64,000 nt of DNA from NCBI GenBank assembly GCA_029250945.1, contig JAQXEG010000025.1, positions 29,614 to 93,613 on the forward strand, given 5' to 3'. The notes under the pieces are model-generated. The model worked only from the letters and a program-made list of their open reading frames with translations. It made no database searches and was not told where the DNA came from. The translations under genes and the position numbers were made by a program. Shown one piece after another: positions 1-7,914 of the stretch. The stretch's first letter is position 1; each line of letters starts with the position of its first letter. This stretch comes from Yoonia sp. Its GTDB lineage: Bacteria > Pseudomonadota > Alphaproteobacteria > Rhodobacterales > Rhodobacteraceae.

Positions 1-590
1 TGGCGCAAGCTGCCGCAGGTGACGTCGTAGGGCTTTCGCGGCGCAATGACGGGTTGGACGTGACAAACTCCGACAGCGTGGCTGCGGTACTGGGCGGGCT
101 GGATGGTGTGTTTGACAAGGTCGTCGTGGCGATTGGCAGCTTAGGCACACCGGAGAAATCCCTGTCTGCGATCAAGGCATCCGCGATGCTGGATGTCATG
201 GCAGTGAACGCTGTTGGTCCGGCGTTAATACTCCGGCATCTGCCGCAGCTTCTTGCGCTACAAGGGCGAGTTGCGGTTTTGTCGGCCCGTGTTGGGTCGA
301 TTGGGGACAATGCGATTGGCGGTTGGCATTCCTATCGCGCGTCCAAGGCCGCGTTGAACCAGATCGTACACGGCGCTGCGATTGAGCTGGCGCGCACCCA
401 CAAAGGATCGGTTTGTGTGGCCTTGCATCCGGGCACAGTCGCGACGTCATTCACCGCCAATCACGCAGGTCGTTACAAGATGGTCACGCCAGAGGTCGCA
501 GCGGCAAATCTTTGGTGCGTCATCGACGGTTTGGCGCCTTCACAAACCGGCGGCTTTTATGATTACGCAGGCGAGGTGATCCCATGGTAA
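1..590 (+). CDS. SDR family oxidoreductase, C-terminal part (5' end outside window)
   Basis: The reading frame is open from base 3 and runs to the TAA at 588-590, so the start lies before the window. The visible part ends the Rossmann-fold beta strands and holds the SDR active-site pattern: a Ser-containing strand, then Tyr-Arg-Ala-Ser-Lys (YxxxK) near base 330, followed by the HPGTV segment typical of classical SDRs. The substrate cannot be read from sequence; many relatives are annotated as C-factor/CsgA-like. The stop overlaps the start of the photolyase gene by 7 bases, so the two are translationally coupled. In related bacteria an SDR often sits beside this photolyase, which I take as support for one operon. 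Confidence 0.9.
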   Translation, partial: AQAAAGDVVGLSRRNDGLDVTNSDSVAAVLGGLDGVFDKVVVAIGSLGTPEKSLSAIKASAMLDVMAVNAVGPALILRHLPQLLALQGRVAVLSARVGSIGDNAIGGWHSYRASKAALNQIVHGAAIELARTHKGSVCVALHPGTVATSFTANHAGRYKMVTPEVAAANLWCVIDGLAPSQTGGFYDYAGEVIPW

Positions 591-2098
591 GGCTTATCCT
601 GGTGCTGGGTGATCAGCTGTCCCACGGGCTGCACGGTTTGCGCAAAGCCGACAAATCGCGTGACATTGTCGTCATGGCTGAGGTCGACGCTGAGGCGACA
701 TATACCCCCCATCACCCCAAAAAGATCGCGTTCACGTTTATGGTGATGCGGCGGTTTGCGGATGAATTGCGCGCCGATGGCTGGACCGTGCGCTATGCCA
801 AGATCGACGATCCTGACAATACGCATTCTATTGCGGGTGAGCTGATTCGGCGGGCCGCCAATCAGGAGACAGCGGGCGTTGTTTTGACCGAGCCGGGGGA
901 ATGGCGGTTGATTGATGCGCTGGGCGATTTGCCAATCCCGGTGCATATGCTGTCAGATGACCGCTTTATCGCCAGCCACGCTGACTTTGATGGATGGGCC
1001 GAGGGGCGCAAGCAGTTGCGGATGGAGTATTTCTATCGCGATATGCGCCGCAAAACCGATCTGCTGATGGATGGGGAAAAACCCGAGGGTGGCAAGTGGA
1101 ACTACGACCATGACAATCGCAAGCCCACCAATGGTGTCGATCACGATGGTCCGCTTCGCTTCGCCCCTGATCCAGAGGTTCTGAGCGTCGTGCAGGATCG
1201 TTACGGCGAGAACTTTGGTGATCTGGAACCGTTCTGGTTCGCGACAAATGCGGCGGATGCGCAGGCGTCGTTTGATCATTGGATCACCCATGCCCTGCCG
1301 CAATTTGGTGATTTCCAAGATGCCATGCTGACCGATCAGCCGTTCATGTATCACGCGATCATTGGGCTTTACCTGAATGCGGGGCTGCTTGATCCGCTCA
1401 AGGTGTGCCAGCAAGCCGAACAGGCCTACCGCGACGGACATGCGCCGCTGAACGCGGTGGAAGGGTTCATACGCCAGATCATTGGGTGGCGTGAATATGT
1501 GCGCGGGATCTATTTCCGCGAAGGGCGCGATTATACCGCCCGCAACGGGCTGGACCACAGTCGCGATCTGCCGCCAGTGTTCTGGGGCGGCAAAACCAAG
1601 ATGCATTGCATGGATCAGGCCGTGGGGCAGACCCGCGAACACGCCTATGCCCACCATATCCAACGGCTGATGGTCACGGGCAACTTTGCCCTGTTGGCTG
1701 GGATCGCACCGTCGCAAATTCACGAATGGTATCTGGCCGTATACGCTGACGCCTATGAATGGGTCGAGGCCCCGAACGTCATCGGCATGAGCCAATTTGC
1801 AGATGGCGGAATCATCGCGTCAAAGCCGTATATTTCCAGCGGGAACTACATCCACAAAATGTCGAACTACTGCAAATCCTGCGCCTACCGTGTGCAGGAT
1901 AAAACGGGTGTCGATGCGTGCCCGTTCAACCTGCTGTATTGGCATTTTCTTGATCAGCACCGCGACAAATTCAAAGGCAACCCGCGCATGGGCAATATGT
2001 ACCGTGTCTGGGACAAGATGGATGAGGCCAAACGCGACACTGTGCTGACTGAGGCCGCCGCTTGGCTTGATCGGTTGGATGCAGGCGACCCCGTTTAG
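584..2098 (+). CDS. FeS-type bacterial cryptochrome/photolyase (PhrB/CryB family)
   Basis: This 504-residue protein belongs to the deoxyribodipyrimidine photolyase-related (FeS-BCP) family, which binds FAD and an iron-sulfur cluster. Members repair (6-4) photoproducts (Agrobacterium PhrB) or act as light-dependent regulators (Rhodobacter CryB). Four cysteines, at residues 342, 430, 433 and 446, have the same 88-3-13 spacing as the 4Fe-4S ligands of PhrB (350, 438, 441, 454). The N-terminal third is the antenna-binding alpha/beta domain (VLGDQLS start). The ATG at 584 overlaps the SDR stop; the 3' end overlaps the convergent MORN gene by 4 bases. Repair versus signalling cannot be settled from sequence. 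Confidence 0.93.
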   Translation: MVRLILVLGDQLSHGLHGLRKADKSRDIVVMAEVDAEATYTPHHPKKIAFTFMVMRRFADELRADGWTVRYAKIDDPDNTHSIAGELIRRAANQETAGVVLTEPGEWRLIDALGDLPIPVHMLSDDRFIASHADFDGWAEGRKQLRMEYFYRDMRRKTDLLMDGEKPEGGKWNYDHDNRKPTNGVDHDGPLRFAPDPEVLSVVQDRYGENFGDLEPFWFATNAADAQASFDHWITHALPQFGDFQDAMLTDQPFMYHAIIGLYLNAGLLDPLKVCQQAEQAYRDGHAPLNAVEGFIRQIIGWREYVRGIYFREGRDYTARNGLDHSRDLPPVFWGGKTKMHCMDQAVGQTREHAYAHHIQRLMVTGNFALLAGIAPSQIHEWYLAVYADAYEWVEAPNVIGMSQFADGGIIASKPYISSGNYIHKMSNYCKSCAYRVQDKTGVDACPFNLLYWHFLDQHRDKFKGNPRMGNMYRVWDKMDEAKRDTVLTEAAAWLDRLDAGDPV

Positions 2099-3522
2099 TT
2101 TTCGGCGGGGGGGGCAGACTCAGCTTCAGCCTCGGCTGTGGCAAGCGTGCCATCAACCCATTCACCCTGCGCGGTCTGACCTGTTGCATAGGTCATCGTG
2201 CCCGCGCCTTGACGGCGACCGCGCACAAATGTGCCCTCATAGACATCACCGTTATTGTAGGTCGCGCGACCTTTGCCGCTGATCTCTCCGTTGGTCCAAT
2301 CACCGGTGTAGGAAAAGCCGTCGGGCAGGGTAATGGTGCCAGTGCCGTCGCGCTGACCGACCTTGAACGTGCCTTCGTACACTGTACCATCGGCATAGAC
2401 CGCACGCCCCGCGCCGTTGCGCTGACCATTGGCCCATTCGCCTTCATAGGTGTAGCCGTCGGCATAGGTCATCTTGCCCATGCCGTGATTTTTGGCGTTC
2501 AAAAACTCACCTTCATAGGTCAGGCCATTGGTGTAGGTCGCGATGCCCTTGCCGTTGATCACACCGTTTTCCCATGCGCCGGAATAGGATGACCCGTCGG
2601 CATAGACGATCTTGCCCGTGCCATCCGCCAGATCGGCCGCAAAGGTGCCGGTGTAAACAGACCCGTCGGGATAGGTGACCTCTCCGGTGCCCTCAATCTG
2701 GCCTGCGTTCCAGTCGCCCACGTATTTATAGCCGTCGGTGCCGGTAAATGTGCCAACGCCGCGGCGTTTATCATCGGCAAAGCCACCGACATAGGTATCA
2801 CCGTTTGCATAGGTGACCGTGCCGGTCCCTTGGCGACGCCCCGCGACAAGATCGCCTTCGTAGACATCGCCATTGGGTTGTTCCAACCGGCCCACGCCTT
2901 CAATCTGCCCATCGACCCACGTGCCGCTGTAAATCAGCCCGTCCGCCATCGTAAGCGTGCCTGCGCCATCACGCTCGCCTGCCTTCAGTGATCCGTCATA
3001 GACCGCGCCATCAGGGTAGGTGATCACGCTTTTACCTTCTTTTACGCCATTGATCCACGGCCCCTCATAGACGTAGCCGCTGGGGCTACGCATGGTGCCT
3101 GTGCCGTGGTGCATGGCATTGCGAAACTCGCCCTCGTAAACCACGCCATTGGCGTAAGATGCGATGCCGCGCCCTGTGATGTTACCGTCGACCCAGTCGC
3201 CCTCGTAAGTGCCGCCATCGGCGAAGGTGATGCGGCCCGTCCCAGAAGGTTTGCCGGCCTCAAAGCTCCCCTCGAACACCGATCCGTTGGGGAAGCGTGC
3301 CGTGCCTTGGCCCTTGATCTCACCCTCAACCCAAGCGCCGGTGTATTCGTAACCGTTAGGAAGCCGGTAGGTCCCGATCCCGTGCTGTTTGCCGTTCAGG
3401 AACGCCCCCTCATATACGCCGCCGTCCTCATATTGCTTGGTCTGCACAGTCTGCGCCTGTGCGCCTTGCGCTAATGTCAGCGCGATACCCGCGGCCACAC
3501 CTTGCCAAGCCCAATTTGCCAT
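2095..3522 (-). CDS. Secreted MORN-repeat protein, about 19 tandem repeats
   Basis: The protein has about 475 residues. It begins with a signal peptide (hydrophobic stretch after MANWAWQ, Ala-Gln-Ala cleavage motif near residue 23). The rest is about 19 copies of a 23-residue MORN unit of the pattern Y-x-G-x-W/F-x-x-G-x-x-x-G-x-G-x-x-x-Y-x-D/N-G, ending in an Ala/Glu-rich tail. MORN repeats form an elongated beta sheet and bind lipids or proteins; export suggests a periplasmic or surface role. I chose the ATG at 3522 over an upstream in-frame start at 3582, because only the former has a purine-rich RBS (ggggaaaagag) and gives a proper signal peptide. The gene stands alone, convergent with the photolyase. 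Confidence 0.88.
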   Translation of the reverse strand: MANWAWQGVAAGIALTLAQGAQAQTVQTKQYEDGGVYEGAFLNGKQHGIGTYRLPNGYEYTGAWVEGEIKGQGTARFPNGSVFEGSFEAGKPSGTGRITFADGGTYEGDWVDGNITGRGIASYANGVVYEGEFRNAMHHGTGTMRSPSGYVYEGPWINGVKEGKSVITYPDGAVYDGSLKAGERDGAGTLTMADGLIYSGTWVDGQIEGVGRLEQPNGDVYEGDLVAGRRQGTGTVTYANGDTYVGGFADDKRRGVGTFTGTDGYKYVGDWNAGQIEGTGEVTYPDGSVYTGTFAADLADGTGKIVYADGSSYSGAWENGVINGKGIATYTNGLTYEGEFLNAKNHGMGKMTYADGYTYEGEWANGQRNGAGRAVYADGTVYEGTFKVGQRDGTGTITLPDGFSYTGDWTNGEISGKGRATYNNGDVYEGTFVRGRRQGAGTMTYATGQTAQGEWVDGTLATAEAEAESAPPAEN

Positions 3523-3657
3523 ACTCTTTTCCCCCGGACGGTTTGTTGCGCGCAGCGTAGTCCAAGGGGGCAGGGCTGACAACGGGGGAATCGGTGCAAT
3601 CGGCTTTCCCTTGCCGACTAATCTGCTACATCAAGGTCAACGAGATAGGATAGTTTC

Positions 3658-5319
3658 ATGACCGATCATTTCCGCCTGACGATTGCACAGTTGAACCCGA
3701 CCGTTGGGGATATTGCGGGCAACGCCGCCTTTGCACGTGATGCGTGGGAGCAGGGGCGCGATGGGGGCGCTGCGATGGTCGCTCTGCCAGAGATGTTTAT
3801 CACCGGCTACTCGACCCAAGACCTTGTGAACAAACCTGCCTTTCATCTGGCAGCGATGGCCGCCGTTGAACAGTTGGCCGCTGATTGCGCCGACGGTCCG
3901 ACCCTCGCCATTGGCGGGCCCTATACCGAAGATGGGCGGCTCTATAACGCCTATCATATCTGTCGTGGCGGCAAGGTGGTTGCGCGCCAGCTCAAGCACT
4001 TTATGCCCAATTACAATGTCTTTGACGAGGTCCGTCAATTCAATCGTGGCGCGATTCAAGGCCCCTATGCCATCCCCGACGGCCCCCGCATCGGCAGCCC
4101 CATCTGCGAGGATGCCTGGTACGAAGACGTGGCCGAAGCGATGGTTGAATCCGGCGCCGAAATTCTCGTGGTGCCTAACGGCTCCCCCTATTTTCGCGGT
4201 AAATTCGACTACCGCATGAACAACATGGTGGCGCGTGTCGTGGAAAACGACGTGCCGCTTGTCTATCTGAATATGACTGGCGGTCAGGATGATCAGGCGT
4301 TTGATGGCGGCTCCTTCGTGCTGAATCGCGGTGGTGAGTTGGCGATGCAACTGCCATTGTTCGACGCGGAGATTGCGCATGTTGATTTCACGCGCGACGG
4401 CGATGGTTGGACGGCGACAAAGGGTGATATTGCCCCGCTGCCATCGGAATATGGCCAAGATTACCGCGCAATGGTCGAAACCCTGCGCGACTACTTTGCC
4501 AAAACGGGGTTCACGAAATGCCTATTGGGCCTTTCGGGCGGCATCGACAGCGCGATCGTCGCCACGATCGCCTCCGACGCCCTGGGTCCACAGAATGTCC
4601 GCTGCGTGATGCTGCCATCGGAATACACGTCCCAAGCATCGCTTGACGATGCGCAAGCCGTTGTGGACGCGCTCGGCTGTAAATACGACACCATCAATAT
4701 CGCGGGACCGCATGCGGCTGTGACCGACGCACTTGCGCCGCTTTTTGTGGGCCTCGACGAAGGTCTGACCGAGGAAAATATCCAAAGCCGTATCCGCGGC
4801 CTTCTGCTGATGGCGCAATCCAACAAATTTGGTGAAATGCTGCTGACTACGGGCAATAAGTCCGAGGTCGCGGTGGGCTATGCCACGATCTATGGCGACA
4901 TGTCGGGGGGCTATAATCCCATCAAGGACATGTATAAAACCCGCGTGTTTGAAACCTGCCGCTGGCGCAACGCCAACCACGCGCCATGGATGCTGGCCCC
5001 TGCGGGCGAAATGATTCCCGTGGCGATTATCGACAAACCACCGACCGCCGAATTGCGCCCCGATCAGAAAGACAGCGACAGCTTACCGCCCTACGATATC
5101 CTCGACGGTATCCTCGAAATGCTTGTCGATGATGAGGCTTCGGTCGCTGATTGCGTGGCCGCTGGCTATGACCGTGACGTTGTAAAACGGGTCGAGCATC
5201 TGCTCTACATCAGCGAATATAAACGCTTCCAGTCTGCTCCCGGCACACGGCTTTCACGTCATGCCTTCTGGCTCGACCGCCGGTATCCAATCGTCAACCG
5301 CTGGCGCGACAACAGCTAG
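3658..5319 (+). CDS. nadE: Glutamine-dependent NAD+ synthetase
   Basis: NadE amidates deamido-NAD to NAD+ with ATP, using ammonia released from glutamine. The 553-residue protein has both expected domains. The N-terminal nitrilase-type glutaminase carries its triad at Glu45, Lys113 and Cys150 (in PICEDAWY). The C-terminal synthetase has the PP-loop LGLSGGIDSA near residue 290 and a TTGNKSE segment. An ATG start with a gagatagga RBS fits. It is a full-length two-domain form and its own transcription unit. With nadD at 19.8 kb it covers the last two steps of NAD synthesis in this window. Confidence 0.97.
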   Translation: MTDHFRLTIAQLNPTVGDIAGNAAFARDAWEQGRDGGAAMVALPEMFITGYSTQDLVNKPAFHLAAMAAVEQLAADCADGPTLAIGGPYTEDGRLYNAYHICRGGKVVARQLKHFMPNYNVFDEVRQFNRGAIQGPYAIPDGPRIGSPICEDAWYEDVAEAMVESGAEILVVPNGSPYFRGKFDYRMNNMVARVVENDVPLVYLNMTGGQDDQAFDGGSFVLNRGGELAMQLPLFDAEIAHVDFTRDGDGWTATKGDIAPLPSEYGQDYRAMVETLRDYFAKTGFTKCLLGLSGGIDSAIVATIASDALGPQNVRCVMLPSEYTSQASLDDAQAVVDALGCKYDTINIAGPHAAVTDALAPLFVGLDEGLTEENIQSRIRGLLLMAQSNKFGEMLLTTGNKSEVAVGYATIYGDMSGGYNPIKDMYKTRVFETCRWRNANHAPWMLAPAGEMIPVAIIDKPPTAELRPDQKDSDSLPPYDILDGILEMLVDDEASVADCVAAGYDRDVVKRVEHLLYISEYKRFQSAPGTRLSRHAFWLDRRYPIVNRWRDNS

Positions 5320-5325
5320 ACCGCT

Positions 5326-5393
5326 TCGCATTTTTCAAAATACTCTGGGGTCCGGGGCTGGCCCCGGCGTGTCGCTGCACGTAGTGCGGCGAA
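5326..5393 (+). repeat. Intergenic hairpin repeat, copy 1
   Basis: About 68 bases just after nadE match the reverse complement of 63823-63890 closely (roughly 85% by eye, including an unbroken core of more than 20 bases). The core holds the self-complementary stretch CCGGGGCTGGCCCCGG, preceded by TTTTTCAAAATACTC. It lies 3' of a gene, as expected of a dispersed palindromic element or a terminator-like unit. A T-run 5' of the stem on this strand reads as an A-run 3' of it on the other. Confidence 0.75.
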
Positions 5394-5449
5394 AACAGGT
5401 CTCGACCCAACAGTGTTCCGTGATACCCTTTTCTGAAAGGGACATCAAA

Positions 5450-5875
5450 ATGGCTGACAATAAAACCCGCGAAACGGACGTCTCGGTTACAGATTTCCTG
5501 TCATCGGTCACCCATCCGACCCGCAGTGCAGATGCGCAAACACTGCTGGATCTGTTTCAATCCATCACCGGCTACCCGCCTAAAATGTGGGGACCTACGA
5601 TCATCGGTTTCGGGCAATACCACTATATCTATGACAGTGGACGAGAGGGGGATTGCTGCGCTATTGGCTTTAGCCCGCGCAAGGCGAACCTGTCCATCTA
5701 TGTGATGCCCGGCTACAATGACTATTCGGAAATCCTGTCGCGCTTGGGCAAATACAAAATGGGCAAGGCGTGCCTGTATGTAAATAAGCTCGCGGATATC
5801 GATATTGACGTGCTGGCGGAATTGATCCGCGCCGGCCTAAGGGACCTTGACGCCAAATGGCCCGTGACCGCGTAA
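5450..5875 (+). CDS. DUF1801 domain protein
   Basis: The product is about 141 residues and matches the DUF1801 (YdhG-like) fold: WGPTIIGFG, a YxY pair, AIGFSPRKANLSIYV and a late KYKMGKACLYV segment. The biochemical function of this family is not established. I chose the ATG at 5450, preceded by gaaaggga. The longer open frame starts inside nadE and crosses the intergenic repeat, so the upstream codons are not real. It lies between nadE and gltX, on the same strand, with no visible terminator of its own. Confidence 0.85.
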   Translation: MADNKTRETDVSVTDFLSSVTHPTRSADAQTLLDLFQSITGYPPKMWGPTIIGFGQYHYIYDSGREGDCCAIGFSPRKANLSIYVMPGYNDYSEILSRLGKYKMGKACLYVNKLADIDIDVLAELIRAGLRDLDAKWPVTA

Positions 5876-5929
5876 TCTAGACAAGGGAAGGCGGGCATGA
5901 CACATGGGTATCAACCAAAGGATGACCCC

Positions 5930-7246
5930 ATGACCACCACCCGTTTCGCCCCTTCGCCCACTGGCTACCTGCATATTGGCAACCTGCGTGCTGCGCTATT
6001 CAACTACGCAATTGCGCGCCAGAATGGTGGCACCTTTGTGCTGCGCATCGACGACACCGATCAGGAACGGTCCAAGGACGAATATATCCAAGGGATCAAG
6101 GACGACCTGACGTGGCTTGGCCTGACGTGGGACCGTGTGGAACACCAATCCGCCCGCATGGATATGTATCTGGATGCCAAACAAAAGCTGATCGACATGG
6201 GCCGCCTGTATGAGTGTTTTGAAACACCGATAGAGCTTGATCTGAAGCGCAAGAAGCAACTCAATATGGGCAAGCCGCCGGTTTATGACCGCGCCGCACT
6301 TGATCTGTCCGAGGCGGAAAAGGACGCGTTGCGCGCTGAACGCGGGTCCCACTGGCGGTTCAAGCTTGATCACGCACGCATCGAATGGGACGATGAAATT
6401 GTCGGCACCATTTCGATTGATGCGGCGTCTGTTTCCGATCCGGTTTTGTTCAAGAATGACGGGCAAATCCTATACACGCTTGCGTCAGTCGTAGATGACA
6501 CCGAAATGGGGATGACCAACGTTGTGCGCGGGTCCGACCATATCACGAACACGGCGACGCAAATCCAGATCATGCAGGCGTTGGGCGGCACGATCCCTCG
6601 GTTTGCGCACCATTCTCTTTTGACGGGTCCGCAGGGCGAGGCATTGTCGAAACGCCTTGGCACGCTTGCGCTGCGTGATCTGCGCGCCCAAGGGGTTGCA
6701 CCGCAGGCGATCCTGTCACTTATGGCCCGCCTTGGGTCTTCTGATCCCGTTGAGCTGCGCGCGACTGTGCAAGAGATTGTCGACGGGTTCGATATTTCCA
6801 AATTCGGGTCTGCGCCGACCAAGTTTGACGCCGACGATCTTGGCCCGCTGACCGCCCGCTATCTGGCAACTTTGACGGCCGATGATGTGGCCGAAACGCT
6901 GGCGAATGTGCCTGCCGAACAACGCCCAGCGTTCTGGGCCGCGATCAAAGGCAATATCAATTCCCTTGATGACGTCGCGGGCTGGTGGACATTTTTTCAA
7001 AAGGGCCCATCGGCCCCGTTGATCGCCGACGAAGACCGTGAATTTGTGGCCCAAGCCTTTGATATGCTTGGCAACCCGCCCTATGCGGATGACACGTGGT
7101 CCACTTGGACCAGCGCCGTGAAAGAGGCCACAGGCCGCAAAGGTAAGGGGCTGTTCATGCCATTGCGCAAGGCGGTCACAGGGCTGGAGCGCGGCCCTGA
7201 AATGGCGGATGTCATGCCGCTTTTGCAAAGCAAACCAAAGGTGTAA
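5930..7246 (+). CDS. gltX: Glutamyl-tRNA synthetase
   Basis: This class I synthetase charges tRNA with glutamate. The N-terminus reads TRFAPSPTGYLHIGN, containing the HIGH-type motif; the KMSKS-type motif appears as ALSKRLG near residue 240. At 438 residues it is the shorter GluRS type; Rhodobacteraceae usually carry two gltX genes, so a second copy may lie elsewhere. An in-frame ATG at 5897 would add 11 residues and also has an RBS-like gggaagg. I prefer 5930 because family members begin right before TRFAPSPTG and it is preceded by aagga. Confidence 0.95.
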   Translation: MTTTRFAPSPTGYLHIGNLRAALFNYAIARQNGGTFVLRIDDTDQERSKDEYIQGIKDDLTWLGLTWDRVEHQSARMDMYLDAKQKLIDMGRLYECFETPIELDLKRKKQLNMGKPPVYDRAALDLSEAEKDALRAERGSHWRFKLDHARIEWDDEIVGTISIDAASVSDPVLFKNDGQILYTLASVVDDTEMGMTNVVRGSDHITNTATQIQIMQALGGTIPRFAHHSLLTGPQGEALSKRLGTLALRDLRAQGVAPQAILSLMARLGSSDPVELRATVQEIVDGFDISKFGSAPTKFDADDLGPLTARYLATLTADDVAETLANVPAEQRPAFWAAIKGNINSLDDVAGWWTFFQKGPSAPLIADEDREFVAQAFDMLGNPPYADDTWSTWTSAVKEATGRKGKGLFMPLRKAVTGLERGPEMADVMPLLQSKPKV

Positions 7247-7249
7247 CCC

Positions 7250-7854
7250 ATGTCAGAACAAGCTGTCTTCCTGAAAGGTAGCTTGCTGCGACACATCACC
7301 GTCATGTCGTTGACCGCCTCCGTTGGCCTGATGGCGGTGTTTGTGGTCGACTTTGTCGATATGATTTTCATCTCGAGGCTGGGTAAGGCAGAGCTGGCCG
7401 CGGCGGTGGGCTATGCTGGCGCAATCTTGTTCTTTATCTCTTCTTTCGGGATCGGGGTGCATTTCACGACGGGCTGATTTTCACGGCCGTGGTTGTCGTC
7501 GTGATGTCGGGTCTGCTGTTTTTGTTGCGGCCCGCGCTTGCGGCGCTGTTTGATCTCGATGGGATCAGCCAGACAATCGTGTTCCTGTTTGCAGGGCCGC
7601 CGTCATTCCTGTTCTTTTTCAACGGTTTGATTTTTGTGGTGAATGCGGCGTTCAATAACCTTGGGCATCCGTATTATTCCACCCTTTTGAATTGGGGGCG
7701 CAATACGCTGGGCACAATCCCGTTCGTGCTGATCGGGGCCGCGTGGTTTGGCGCACCCGGTGTTTTGATCGGGCAGTTTCTGGGGGGTACGGTCTTTGCG
7801 CTCGTGGCCCTTATTCTGGCAAAACGCGTGATCGACGCACTTGTCGCCCCGTAA
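7250..7854 (+). pseudogene. MATE-family efflux transporter remnant (centre deleted)
   Basis: The first 75 codons encode the N-terminus of a MATE/NorM-type exporter: a short lead, TM1, and the FVDMIFISRLG loop that follows it. After GIGVHF the frame ends at a TGA (7475-7477). From about 7471, in the +1 frame, the coding resumes as the last transmembrane helices of the same family (LNNLGHP-type loop, GAPGVLIGQ) and runs to 7854. A complete MATE protein has about 450 residues; only about 200 codons remain. An out-of-frame deletion of roughly 0.7 kb near 7470 explains this. It follows gltX by 3 bases. Confidence 0.85.
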
Positions 7855-7914
7855 GAGCAGCTGCATTTCGCCCGCCAAAGTCGCCTGTTACAGTTGTTGC
7901 ACCTCTGGGGCTGA

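Noticed and set aside
953..1795. 280-codon minus-strand reading inside the photolyase gene
   Set aside because: Antisense to a well-supported gene, with no family resemblance; high-GC codon bias creates such long shadow readings.
2095..3522. Tandem DNA repeats or CRISPR-like array
   Set aside because: The periodicity of 69 bases is the codon-level image of 23-residue MORN units; the DNA copies are divergent and in one open frame.
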